Shown here one piece after another: positions 41,540 through 50,896 of a stretch of 64,000 bases of DNA. The notes beneath the pieces are model-generated. The model was not told the DNA's origin. It did not search any database and saw only the letters and a list, made by a program, of their open reading frames with translations. Origin of the DNA: Phymatolithon calcareum (lineage: Eukaryota; Rhodophyta; Florideophyceae; Hapalidiales); assembly GCA_977006965.1 (NCBI GenBank), contig OZ345360.1, positions 2,232,001 through 2,296,000 of the forward strand. The letters are read 5' to 3'. The translations under genes and the position numbers were made by a program. Each line of letters begins with the position of its first letter. Within the stretch, counting starts at the first letter, position 1.

Positions 41540-42973
41540 CTATTGCGGTCCAGCCGTGGGTTCCGGTCCTGCACCGTTCGTGCCAGGCGCATCGCCAGGA
41601 GCCGGACCGCGTCCGGCGAGGTAATTTCGAACTGAATCAAACCATGACGGCTGACCTCCGTCACGCTCGAGATGCTGACGCAATCCGTCCTCTGGGTCTC
41701 CAGCCGGTGCCGGTGTGTTACCGGTGAGACGCGCGTACGAACTTTGACGCACTAGCCCGGCGCCCGTCCAGCTTGGCGCTGACACGCTCGTCTGCATCTC
41801 TGGGCGTGTTGTACGTCGCGCAGGCATAGGTGGAGCGGGCTCGGGACGTCGGGATATCGGCGCTGCAACTGCCGGTTGTGCCTGTACGGCGTGCGGGGGC
41901 GCAGGGCCACCGTTTGCTCGAGCGGAAATTGGAGTACTTGGGCCGAGGCGGGGACGACGTGACATGGGATGACGTTCCAATTGAGCATAGAAGACTTTAA
42001 GGACGTTTCCACCAGGGGTGCGGAGATCCTCACGAATGCGTAGGTCATCACCCCAACCAAGATCGACAAGACTTTTAACTAAGTTGACGTCCGGATTAAG
42101 CACGGGTTCCGTTGGAATTACGAAATCGTCTTCGTACTGACGAGGGGGGACGGAATTGAACCACGGATGTGCCTTGATTTGGGCGAGGGAGATTCGCTGA
42201 TCAGGATCAACGGTGAGCATTGCGGAGATAAGGTTGCGGAGGTCGGCCGGAAGATTCTGCGGCATATGATAGTTTCCGATTTGGACCTTTTTCAATAAAC
42301 GCTGAATATTGTCGTCGTCAAACGGGAGTCGACCTGTAACCATGGCGTACAGAATTACGCCACAGGACCAAATGTCGGCTTTAAGACCGTCGTACTTATT
42401 CCCGGAGACAACCTGGGGATCGCAATAATGCGGGGAACCGCATGAGGTGTCGAGGAAGAGACCAGGGCGAGAGAGAGAGGTCATGCCAAAGTCTGCAATT
42501 TTCACATTGAGATGCTTGTCGAGGAGAATATTTTCTGGTTTGAGATCTCGATGGCAGATAAGACGCTTGTGACAATACTCAAGACCGCAGATTATTTGCT
42601 GAAAAAATGAAAGGGCCTCGTTGGAGGGAAGAGCGCCACGACGAACGAGATAGTCGAAAAGCTCGACACCATCGACAAATTCCATAACGAGGAAAAGATG
42701 AGTGTGTATCTCAAAGACATCGATGAGAGACATGAGATTGGGATGTGAGAGCAGCTTGAGGACCGAGATTTCACGACGCATTTTCACCTTGAGCGATGGC
42801 TTCTTGTCGAGAAAGTCCTTTCGGACGATCTTAATGGCGACAATTTCACCGGTTTCGGTGTTCTGCGCTAGTTTCACTTTGGAAGACGAGCCGGTACCGA
42901 GAGTCTTTCCAAACACGTAGGGGCCGACACGCGGGCCATTCTGCGTTGTCTGCAGCTGTGGCTGCCCAGACAT
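41540..42973 (-). CDS. SNF1/AMPK-family Ser/Thr kinase, BRSK/NIM1-like
   Basis: 477 residues from the ATG at 42973, the one directly before the kinase domain; the frame is open further upstream. Kinase domain at about residues 15-270: P-loop GTGSSSKV, VAIK lysine, catalytic HRDLKPEN, DFGMTSL and the LKB1-type activation loop TSCGSPHY with its Thr. ELFDYLVRRGALP, KYDGLKADIWSCGVIL and LPFDDDNIQRLLKKVQ match BRSK/SAD and yeast Hsl1/Gin4 (cell-polarity and morphogenesis kinases). Oddities: the third P-loop glycine is Ser and the APE motif reads DPQ (CDPQVV instead of ACPEVI). A Pro/Arg-rich tail of 130 residues follows. Divergent from HBS1 across 505 bp. Confidence 0.88.
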   Translation of the reverse strand: MSGQPQLQTTQNGPRVGPYVFGKTLGTGSSSKVKLAQNTETGEIVAIKIVRKDFLDKKPSLKVKMRREISVLKLLSHPNLMSLIDVFEIHTHLFLVMEFVDGVELFDYLVRRGALPSNEALSFFQQIICGLEYCHKRLICHRDLKPENILLDKHLNVKIADFGMTSLSRPGLFLDTSCGSPHYCDPQVVSGNKYDGLKADIWSCGVILYAMVTGRLPFDDDNIQRLLKKVQIGNYHMPQNLPADLRNLISAMLTVDPDQRISLAQIKAHPWFNSVPPRQYEDDFVIPTEPVLNPDVNLVKSLVDLGWGDDLRIREDLRTPGGNVLKVFYAQLERHPMSRRPRLGPSTPISARANGGPAPPHAVQAQPAVAAPISRRPEPAPPMPARRTTRPEMQTSVSAPSWTGAGLVRQSSYARLTGNTPAPAGDPEDGLRQHLERDGGQPSWFDSVRNYLAGRGPAPGDAPGTNGAGPEPTAGPQ

Positions 42974-43478
42974 TGTCGCGATAATTCGCCTTGTAGATGA
43001 CGATGCGATACGCCTTCCTTTTGTTGAACGCGGCGCCGCGCAGGTATGCGCAATGCTGTTGCGGTTGATGCTTTGTTTGTATCTTCCGTCAGCTGGACGG
43101 TGAGCCAACTTCGACAATGAGCTATAATTTAGGGCACTCGCTGTCCACGAGCGCCGCTCTCCTTCCCACCTTGACCACTCTGGTCATTACAGCCCCTCAA
43201 ATTTATTCAAAAAATAGCCCAAGTAATACGTTACAAATCGTCCAATGTCCAGCTGTCAAGTGCGTGCACGAGACCCAACTTTCGGATTACAGTATGATGC
43301 AAGGTATCATACCACTTTCCATTACAGTAGTGCTGGATTGAACGACGTCCGTGAGCACAACTCTCAACCTGCAACCTACACCTGTTTGTTTCCAACATTG
43401 CCCTCAAAAACCCCAACCCCCCGTTCATCTTCCTTTCCAGTTCACACCTCCTTTGGAGCCCCTCGCGCAGCTAGAACC
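42974..43478. other. divergent promoter region, kinase / HBS1
   Basis: 505 bp between start codons. The HBS1 frame stays open back to 43245 without conserved sequence. No firm promoter motif. Confidence 0.4.
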
Positions 43479-45809
43479 ATGTCGCGACACCGGAACGTGC
43501 GCAATATGCGGCACGACGACTACGGCGATGACGACTATGACGACTACGATTATTCCGACGACGAGGTCGACGCGGAAACAGCGCAGTATATGTGGCGCGG
43601 CTCCTCTTCAGCAGCACAACAACCAGAGCCCTTGCTCCCCTTAACCGCTGCAGAAGAATTGGCCCAGATGGATGCCCTCGTCGATGAATTTCGCGCAGTG
43701 CTTGGCGCTGACATCGACCGTGCAACAGTGGACGCTGCCCTCGTCGCGTCGAATTACGATCCCGACGCCGCCCTCGCCACTCTCCAGACAGAGATGTCTC
43801 GCGTGCGCATAAACAGCGAGAACGGTACCCACGCCCTCGCGAGAACTTCGCTTTCGCCAATTGGACAAGCCGTTGCGAATGGTACTGCCCAATCCAATCC
43901 AATGGCCTTACCCCCGCTTACCAACGGCGTGCCGCAAGCAGTTGAGACATTCATTGCCGGTGGAAAGGCACTCCTCCCGAGAGAGGACGACTGCGTTGGT
44001 CAGGTGAAGGCATTCGACTTCAGCGAACCTAGCCCCGATGATATAATGAACGCCAAACGCGGAAGAGGGCGCGAGCGCGTTGCCGGTGCGCTCAGACTGC
44101 CTAAACCATCTCAGCGAAAGAGCGTGGCTGCAATTGTTGATGAGGAGGAGAAACCTGAACCGGTGAAGACGAGTGCTGACTCACAGCTTGCGCCAGCCCG
44201 TGACGCTCCAAGGGAAAAGCCGCGGGGGGTGAAAGCGAAAAAATTGCGAGTGCCAAAAAGAGCTCCCACCCGCGCAACTCGGCAACCGCAAGATGCTGAA
44301 CAAAATCAACAACAACAGCAGCAAACCGCGAAAAAGCCGATGGTGCAGCGTGTAAAGAAAATGGACGTTGCTTCCGCGGCTCAGAAAAAAGCGGAGAAAG
44401 AATCATCGGTTTCCATAGTTGTTGCCGGTCATGTCGATGCGGGAAAAAGTACCTTGTTGGGTCACTTGCTCAGCGTTTTGACCGGAGCAACATGTTCATC
44501 GAACGCTAAAAATGAACGAAGACAGCGGAAAAATGGAAAAGAAAAAACCAGAGATCTCGCGTGGACAACGGATGAAGATGCAGTGGAGCGAGAGCGAGGG
44601 GTCACAATCGATATCTGTACCCGTCTCTTTGAAACGGAAAGAAACGGAAAGCGAAGACGTTTTGCCATGGTCGATGCCCCTGGACATCGCGATTTTGTCC
44701 CAGCCATGATTCTTGGCACCATGCAGGCGTCTGCGGCCGTACTAGTTGTCGATGCGTCTCACGGTGAATTTGAGGCCGGTGTGTCCGATGACGGTCAAAC
44801 CCGCGAGCACGCGCTGCTATTGCGCGCGATGGGCGTGACGCGTCTTGTCGTTGCAATTAATAAGCTGGACACTATTAACTTCAGCAAAGAACGGTACGAA
44901 GAGGTCATCGCGGCATTGCATCCTTTCCTCGGTAAGGCAGGTTGGCGAACGCGTGATGTCGCCTTTGTGCCTGTCGCCGGTAGAGCAGGTATAAACCTGA
45001 CGTCTTGTCCGTCTGCGACATGCCCTCTTTCCAAATGGTACAATGGTCCCACTTTTCTCGAAGCATTGGAGACACTTGCGGATGCTGTGGATGCTGCCAC
45101 CGCGCAGAGTATCACATCGGCACCAACGCATCCCACGCGGCTACTCGTTTCTGATGCCTTCCGTAGCGTTTCGCTCGGAGGAGTTATTGCAGTTTCTGGC
45201 AGACTACTTGCCGGATCTATTGCACCACGTGATAAGCTCGTTCTTAATCCATCAGGGGAAGTGGCAACTGTGAAAAACGTGGAATTGGGCGGGAGTAGAG
45301 TACCGATTGCTATTGCAGGGTTGGACAACACTCCGGTTAGTGTGGGTCTGGTAGATGTGTCTGACGCGTTACTCGTCGCTGCGGGCGACGTGCTTTGTGA
45401 CCCCGCCGCACCGGTACCAGTGGTGACCAAATTCCGAGCGCAGGTCGTGACGATAGCGACGCCTGTTCCATTGCTGCAGGGATCCGCTGTGGAAATCCAT
45501 GTGGGCGGCGGATGCGAGGCTGCCACTCTGCATCGGCTCGTGGAACTTTGTGGAAAGGGCGCAACGGGTGCGGATGGTAAGAAGAAGAGACCTCGTCGAC
45601 TTGTGAAGGGTGATAGTGCGGTGGTGGATATCAAGTGTGAGAGAGCGGTTTGTGTGGAGAAGGCAGCCGATGTGAAGTCACTTGGGCGATTCACGCTGCG
45701 AGCGCATGGGCGTACTGTGGCTGCGGGGATTGTTTTGGAGATTTTGAAAACTAGAAAGATGGCTAAGGGCCACGAAGAAAGTAGTGATTCTGTAAAAGAG
45801 GAAACGTAG
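43479..45809 (+). CDS. HBS1: HBS1-like translational GTPase (ribosome rescue)
   Basis: Single exon, 776 residues, ATG in AACCATGTCG. It partners Dom34/Pelota to split stalled ribosomes in no-go and non-stop decay. N-terminus: acidic DDYDDYDYSDDE stretch as in other HBS1 proteins, then a UBA-like HBS1_N domain near residues 55-105 (MDALVDEFRAVLG, AALVASNYDPDAALATL). A charged linker leads to the eEF1A-like GTPase: G1 GHVDAGKST, switch I ERERGVTID, G3 DAPGHRD, G4 NKLD. Domains II and III follow (PTRLLVSDAFRS, GRLLAGSI, RFTLRAHGRTVAAGIV). The ERERGVT form and the N-terminal domain separate it from eEF1A and eRF3. Confidence 0.9.
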   Translation: MSRHRNVRNMRHDDYGDDDYDDYDYSDDEVDAETAQYMWRGSSSAAQQPEPLLPLTAAEELAQMDALVDEFRAVLGADIDRATVDAALVASNYDPDAALATLQTEMSRVRINSENGTHALARTSLSPIGQAVANGTAQSNPMALPPLTNGVPQAVETFIAGGKALLPREDDCVGQVKAFDFSEPSPDDIMNAKRGRGRERVAGALRLPKPSQRKSVAAIVDEEEKPEPVKTSADSQLAPARDAPREKPRGVKAKKLRVPKRAPTRATRQPQDAEQNQQQQQQTAKKPMVQRVKKMDVASAAQKKAEKESSVSIVVAGHVDAGKSTLLGHLLSVLTGATCSSNAKNERRQRKNGKEKTRDLAWTTDEDAVERERGVTIDICTRLFETERNGKRRRFAMVDAPGHRDFVPAMILGTMQASAAVLVVDASHGEFEAGVSDDGQTREHALLLRAMGVTRLVVAINKLDTINFSKERYEEVIAALHPFLGKAGWRTRDVAFVPVAGRAGINLTSCPSATCPLSKWYNGPTFLEALETLADAVDAATAQSITSAPTHPTRLLVSDAFRSVSLGGVIAVSGRLLAGSIAPRDKLVLNPSGEVATVKNVELGGSRVPIAIAGLDNTPVSVGLVDVSDALLVAAGDVLCDPAAPVPVVTKFRAQVVTIATPVPLLQGSAVEIHVGGGCEAATLHRLVELCGKGATGADGKKKRPRRLVKGDSAVVDIKCERAVCVEKAADVKSLGRFTLRAHGRTVAAGIVLEILKTRKMAKGHEESSDSVKEET

Positions 45810-45834
45810 CTCTAATAGTTTTTACTACCAAGTG

Positions 45835-46090
45835 TCAATTCCGAGTGAGTTTAGGACGACATGGTTCTTACCCACCATCAGGTGTACAATTTCCTCCTCT
45901 GGAATAATGAAAATAGGAAAGCCTTCGACGTGAACGATGCAAGCACTTGCTGACCCTGTGGTTGTATTGAACTCAAGGCAGTCATGGAGTAGCCGGTAGT
46001 AGACATGGGTTGGGGCTACGGCAGTGACCTCCTAATGTCTAATTCAGGAACAATATTGCAGACCATGACGTTCACCGCGCACGCATCGAT
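45835..46090 (-). pseudogene. possible retropepsin-like fragment
   Basis: The minus strand is open for about 75 codons and reads VEGFPIFIIPEEEIVHLMVGKN... LNSLGID, which resembles the C-terminal half of retroelement aspartic proteases (hydrophobic strand, then I-G-x-D-V-L-x-x-L-G-I). The N-terminal catalytic half is not present. Weak evidence; it may be a chance frame. Confidence 0.22.
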
Positions 46091-47197
46091 TATCTTGATC
46101 CAAGGGCCATTCTAGATAACTTTGTTATTCATAGGACGACTATGGGGATATGTAATAATTTAAGAAGCTCCCAACGCCCCACCTAGGAGTAACAGGCCTA
46201 GATTTTCGAACGATTTTCTAATGTAGCTTAGTCTGGCCACTCATGACCTCCTTAATTCGAATTTCTCTACTAACAAATGTACGTGTGAGTCGTCTGCACT
46301 CATCTTCCACATCAGGGCCCGTCTGCGATGATGATAAAATGCGTTGGAGAGCGACCAGCTCAATTACCGCTGTGATACCAAAGTATTCACCCAGTATCGA
46401 TTTTCTCCACAATGGCGTTCTATTAAATGTCAGCCTCAGGCATCTCAGCCGTGTCGTCCTGTCTCTTAAGCAGAGAATCCCTTGTAGCTTGGTCGATTCA
46501 ATGGGAATCTTCACTGATCTTACTCTTTTTTTCCTGTGCCCATACCTGGATTATTTCTCTTCTTCCGTTCTTCCTCGATACTGCTTCCTGTTCAGCTTTA
46601 GGATGACTATGGAGTTGATATGAAGAACATGGCCAAACCCACGCGTAACGTCAGGTGATTCGAAGAAGATTCACTGGAAGGGGCATACTTGAAGAGAATG
46701 TAGTCCTCACATTACTTCTTCGAAGAGCAATGTTTGAGATGTGAAGACGGTATCGCCCCAGGCAACTGCACCCTGGATCCAGGGTGTACTCCAAGAGTAT
46801 TCAAATGCAAAACAAAACAGGAGTCAATACATGTAAAACAGTGTGAACCCAATATCATATTTCTCTGCACTCTAAAATGGGAGAGACGACGCCATGTCAA
46901 CATCGTTATCTAGCTATCGCAAAAAATGTTTTGCCCACGGCGATACCGCTTTTCTGTTTCTGCTATTGGCGCACAGTAATGGTGCGTCACGATAAGAGAA
47001 GGAAGGCCAAGGGGTGCTACGCTTGATTCTTCTTCTACTGTAGTCCAATGACAGACCTGCATCTGATTTTTTTCGGACTTACTAGGTTTTTCATTGAGAA
47101 TCTTGCCCACCTGGAAGCTGAGAACCGGCTTCTCACCTACAGCATCTTCCGCACTTCATTTCTTCAGTTGCAAGCTGCGTATCCTGAGAGACTCAGC
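46091..47197. other. intergenic, nothing recognised
   Basis: About 1.1 kb without a credible gene; overlapping frames on both strands near 46218-46623 cancel each other. Confidence 0.4.
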
Positions 47198-48079
47198 ATG
47201 ATTTCGACAGCGCCGCGCCTTCCATCACTGTTTGGCCCTTTCGCCTGTGTCTTGGCTTTCTTCTCCTTTCGCCTTCTCTCCCAATGGCAGAACGCCCACT
47301 CACCATACGACAAACTGCGCTCGTTCGCCATGTCCGAATCTTCAGGAAGGGAAATAACGAACATCAAAGATCTACCAGTTGATGAGCTAGCACTATACGC
47401 TCAGGCAACCTGCGTTCAGGCAGAGAGTGCCGAAATCATTCGCCGTGCCTTGCAAGCCCAGCTGCGGAATGTGCCCGATAGTGCTCGAGAAGACATAATT
47501 AGTGGGGCTGTTGTCGACCAGGCGTCGACCACAAACTCCATTCAGAACACGACCGCAGGTGTTGAGAGGAATGGACTGGCTTACCATTATATCGCCTTCT
47601 GGAGCACAGCGTACAACGGAGAATCCCCTATGGCAGTTTCGCGATACGTGTCGTGCGTTACCACAGCTGGAATCAAGGTGTCTGTGGCCGAACATGTTGC
47701 CGAATGGAGAAGGACCCGAACACAGCGCTATGTCGGGGAAAGACCTTGTCACTGTGGATATATGTATTGCGAGCGGTGCCCAATATTTCATGAAGACGAA
47801 GTCAGGACGCCGATATTCAAACGGCATAAGCTTACCTTGGGGCAACAGGTCGATCTTAACAGATGGATGGTCCAGCAAGCCGTGGAGAGAGCAAAAAGCT
47901 TGACGGCTGCACAAAGGAGCATTTTGGATTCCTTGCGGGACAAGGTCAAGGACTACAAATTACCCATGCCTCCATTCAGAGCATTGGACGAGGACACTTT
48001 TCTCGGAGATGAAGCACACAAAGACATCTCCGTTCAGACAAAAGACAAGACAAAAGAAGAGACAAAAGACGAAGTATGA
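47198..48079 (+). CDS. unrecognised protein with Cys/His cluster
   Basis: The ATG at 47198 gives 293 residues; alternatives are 47048 (343) and 47330 (249). From 47198 the protein begins MISTAPRLPSLFGPFACVLAFFSF, which could be a signal or organellar presequence. The body is helical with a compact cluster RPCHCGYMYCERCPIFH near residues 195-212 (four Cys, two His), a plausible zinc site, and a Lys/Glu/Asp-rich tail (KDKTKEETKDEV). No family recognised. Codon use and the long open frame support a real gene; the flanking intergenic regions are gene-poor. Confidence 0.6.
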   Translation: MISTAPRLPSLFGPFACVLAFFSFRLLSQWQNAHSPYDKLRSFAMSESSGREITNIKDLPVDELALYAQATCVQAESAEIIRRALQAQLRNVPDSAREDIISGAVVDQASTTNSIQNTTAGVERNGLAYHYIAFWSTAYNGESPMAVSRYVSCVTTAGIKVSVAEHVAEWRRTRTQRYVGERPCHCGYMYCERCPIFHEDEVRTPIFKRHKLTLGQQVDLNRWMVQQAVERAKSLTAAQRSILDSLRDKVKDYKLPMPPFRALDEDTFLGDEAHKDISVQTKDKTKEETKDEV

Positions 48080-48953
48080 ATTTCTTCTTCGGTGCGATTG
48101 AATTCTCGGTCATGGTTCACTTCCGATACCATCAACGCTAATGTGGATCAGCAAAAAAAACGTAGCATGGGTTTTGCTGTTACTTCAACGACCGTCGTGC
48201 AACACACAAGGAATCGCAAGGTGGACCAATTTTCTTCACGCTCGGGGGTCGCAAGGGTGGAAATCCGGATTAAACAGGCAGGATGTTCCACAGCGACTTC
48301 AAGATTTCATCATTAATCCTCAAAAATTAGATTAAACTCGGGACGACTGAGTGAAACTAGTGAGGGTTTGTTCTTCATCAGCAACGGACCGCACTCCTGA
48401 TCTCGAACCCGATTTTGATATAAACATCCAAATCTGGATATGCAAATTGTTTTCAACCTGGCCGCAGTCAGCTCACACCTTCTCCATTGGAGCCCAGAAG
48501 ACTGGAACCGTAATAGTACTTCGGCAAAAAGCACATGGCAGTCTCATCATGTTGAAGACCAACTTATCGATCACGACTATCTCCACTTCTCTCCAGATGC
48601 TGGCTTGATACCATGACAATGAGTTGATTCATTGGGGGCCAACATCTCGGCAACACGCAACATTGCATAAAGCCAGCGACTGCCATGCTGCGGGCATGGT
48701 CGACCATACTGCAGAGATCCTGTATCATAGCACAAGTGCGCGTTGTGTAAGCATTATAAAATCTACTTTTGCCGTGCAATTTCGAAAGTTTTAGATCATA
48801 GCTGTAATGGGACGAACGCCGTCGGTATACCTTGGGTATACCTTGGGTATACCTTGGGGTATAGCAGGAAAAGGCACCTCGCACAGACTAAGCTTATTGT
48901 GACATCGGATCTACTCTGCTGTTGACGTTGCAAGCTTTGGACCCACACTCAAA
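48080..48953. other. intergenic with a short tandem repeat
   Basis: At 48829-48865 the 11-mer GGTATACCTTG is repeated about 3.5 times in tandem, 90 bp upstream of RPS21. No gene otherwise. Confidence 0.5.
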
Positions 48954-49308
48954 ATGCAGAACAACGCCGGAGAAGTTGTTGATCTTTATATTCCGCGGAA
49001 ATGGTGAGTAGGACTTGCGTTCGTGCCGTGCCATTCGGTCTATAGCGCGGTTGTACAGAGCTCTGACATTACGTTCCGGTTGTGCGCCGATGACGTTGGA
49101 CACAACGTGCAGCTCCGCGACAAATCGTCTTATCACGGCCAAGGACCATGCATCCGTGCAAATTGACATCGGCCGCGTGAATGAGCAGGGTGTGCTCACT
49201 GGGGAGACAGACACGATTGCAATCTGCGGATTCGTGCGTCGCAAGGGGCTTTCGGATGAGGCTTTCTACCGCATCGCGAAGGAGAAGGGCTACAAGACGT
49301 TTGAGTAA
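48954..49308 (+). CDS. RPS21: 40S ribosomal protein S21 (eS21), one intron
   Basis: Exon 1 48954-49003 encodes MQNNAGEVVDLYIPRK; the intron 49004-49112 (109 bp, GTGAGT...GTGCAG) splits a Cys codon; exon 2 49113-49308 encodes SATNRLITAKDHASVQIDIG ... TIAICGFVRRKGLSDEAFYRIA and ends KTFE. The joined product has 81 residues, the normal length of eS21, and matches the family over its whole length (compare DLYVPRKCSASNRII.AKDHAS). It is a component of the small subunit beak/platform region. The ATG sits six codons before the conserved D-L-Y motif as in other eukaryotes. Confidence 0.95.
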
Positions 49309-49957
49309 GACCATATAACGCCCGTTTGTTGACATTATGTCGTGGTATGCATCGGAGTGAGCTCGCAGCATGTCGCGCCTGTTGTGGAGTGCATTGGTAT
49401 TAGGTTGTGGAGTGTATTGATATCTTTTTGTTTTGTAAAGAGCGCGCGAGTCGAGACCCAACGTGGACGCAGCTACTTATGCATGTGAAGACGAAAGGAA
49501 GATATGCTTTTACAGTAGCGAATTCATTTTATTAAGCGTTGGTCTGCATCACTATGATTGCAACTACAGTAGTTTAAAAGCACGAAAAGAGAAAGAAACG
49601 AGCAAGCAGCGTGAAGAGGCTTTTCCAGTGCTTTGCGGGGAGAGTAGCGAAACAAGCGCAAACGAAAAAGAAGAGTTAAAAAGGAACCGAAAAAGGTTTA
49701 CAGATATAGTAAACGCAGCGACAGTCGCTGCGAGCAAACGAAAGATGCAACCAGGCAACACGTAACCCGGCAGGTCAGAAATTCGGACAGAGAATCGTGA
49801 TGATTGCAATGATACAGAGCGTCAAGACGCAACTCAGGTATAGTACAAAGCGCATCGGAGCGCGAAAAGGCCATCTTCATCTGCCGAATTAATGATACAA
49901 GCCCAAACAGAGAAAAACGGATCGCCGGCAGTTCTCCTGGTCACACTTTCGCCATGG
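49309..49957. other. convergent intergenic, RPS21 / PP2C
   Basis: 650 bp; a Lys-rich plus-strand frame at 49463-49765 lacks conserved features and is probably chance. Confidence 0.35.
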
Positions 49958-50896
49958 TTAGTATGCTCGGTCGAAGATTGCAACAACGACGGAAACATTG
50001 TCAGTGGAGCCCGAGTCAAGCGCGAGCCGAACGAGCATGCGCGCAACTTGGGCTGGGGAGGTGGACACCCCATCATCTAAAACATTATTCACAAATGCAA
50101 CAGCAGCATCGTCCTCCACCACGTCCCACAACCCGTCACAGGCAAGGATGAGAAACCGGTGCTTATGTCCGAGAGCAAGTGAAACTATGTGTGGGTCCGA
50201 TACAACGGCACTCTTCATGGCATGGTCACCGAGCGCTCGAGAAACTGCAAGAACGCCATTGACTCGTCCGCTACATACAAAGCCGCCCGCAGCGCGTACA
50301 CGGTCCGCTTCAACTGTATCATCGGCCTTGTGATCGACGGAAAGTCGTTCGGCGACGCCGTCAATGCTGCCAAGTACGCAACGCGCATCACCGGCATTGG
50401 CCACAGTTACAGCGGTCGCTCCCGGATTCACATACGCCGTGACGGCCGTAGCGCCCACGCAGAAGGCACGCGATGCGCGTAAAGCTGCATCGCAAGAGGC
50501 ATACGCTGACCGAAATGCATGGGCAGTATCAGAACACTCGGCTAATGCATCAGCAAAATCCTCATGCAGTGTCAGCGCGGCCAAATTTGCGGCGGCGGAA
50601 CCGCCGTGACCGTCGTAGACAGCTAGAAATGCACCCTTTTGACGAGAAAGTTCAGAAATTGTTGTGGCATCCTCCATGGTTGGACGAAAACGAGGATTGG
50701 CATCTTCTGCATGCCCAGCGACGAGTCGAGCGGTTGCGAGACGATGCGACCCATCATCATGCGGTGTTGATGGGACAGTGGTAGTGGCAGAAAGTAGGAA
50801 TGGCTTGGGTGTGGTTAGCGGGGAGGAAGGTAGTGTTGAACGAGGCGAAATTGACGGCGACGCCGCGTCGACGGTACGAGCCGGAACGGCCGGCAT
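49958..50896 (-). CDS. PP2C-family protein phosphatase (PPM)
   Basis: Single exon, 312 residues, ATG at 50896. Canonical PPM motifs in order: RPTMED, VYDGHGG (metal-binding Asp), GATAVTAYV, VANAGDARCVL, DHKADD, RVNGVLAVSRALGDHAMK, LILACDGLWDVV, and the terminal GSTDNVSVVVAIF. All metal-coordinating aspartates (DGHGG, DGLWD, DN) are present, so it should be an active Mn/Mg-dependent Ser/Thr phosphatase. The first 55 residues are Ser/Pro/Thr-rich and may be regulatory or targeting sequence. The substrate cannot be told from the sequence. Confidence 0.93.
   Translation of the reverse strand: MPAVPARTVDAASPSISPRSTLPSSPLTTPKPFLLSATTTVPSTPHDDGSHRLATARLVAGHAEDANPRFRPTMEDATTISELSRQKGAFLAVYDGHGGSAAANLAALTLHEDFADALAECSDTAHAFRSAYASCDAALRASRAFCVGATAVTAYVNPGATAVTVANAGDARCVLGSIDGVAERLSVDHKADDTVEADRVRAAGGFVCSGRVNGVLAVSRALGDHAMKSAVVSDPHIVSLALGHKHRFLILACDGLWDVVEDDAAVAFVNNVLDDGVSTSPAQVARMLVRLALDSGSTDNVSVVVAIFDRAY

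Noticed and set aside
43245-43478. N-terminal extension of HBS1
   Set aside because: The frame is open but starts before any family-like sequence; the ATG at 43479 begins the acidic N-terminus typical of HBS1.
48829-48865. GGTATACCTTG tandem repeat as a regulatory array
   Set aside because: Only 3.5 copies; likely simple slippage. Recorded within the intergenic entry.
49463-49765. 100-codon Lys-rich ORF after RPS21
   Set aside because: Low-complexity composition, opposed by an equally long minus-strand frame, no conserved features.
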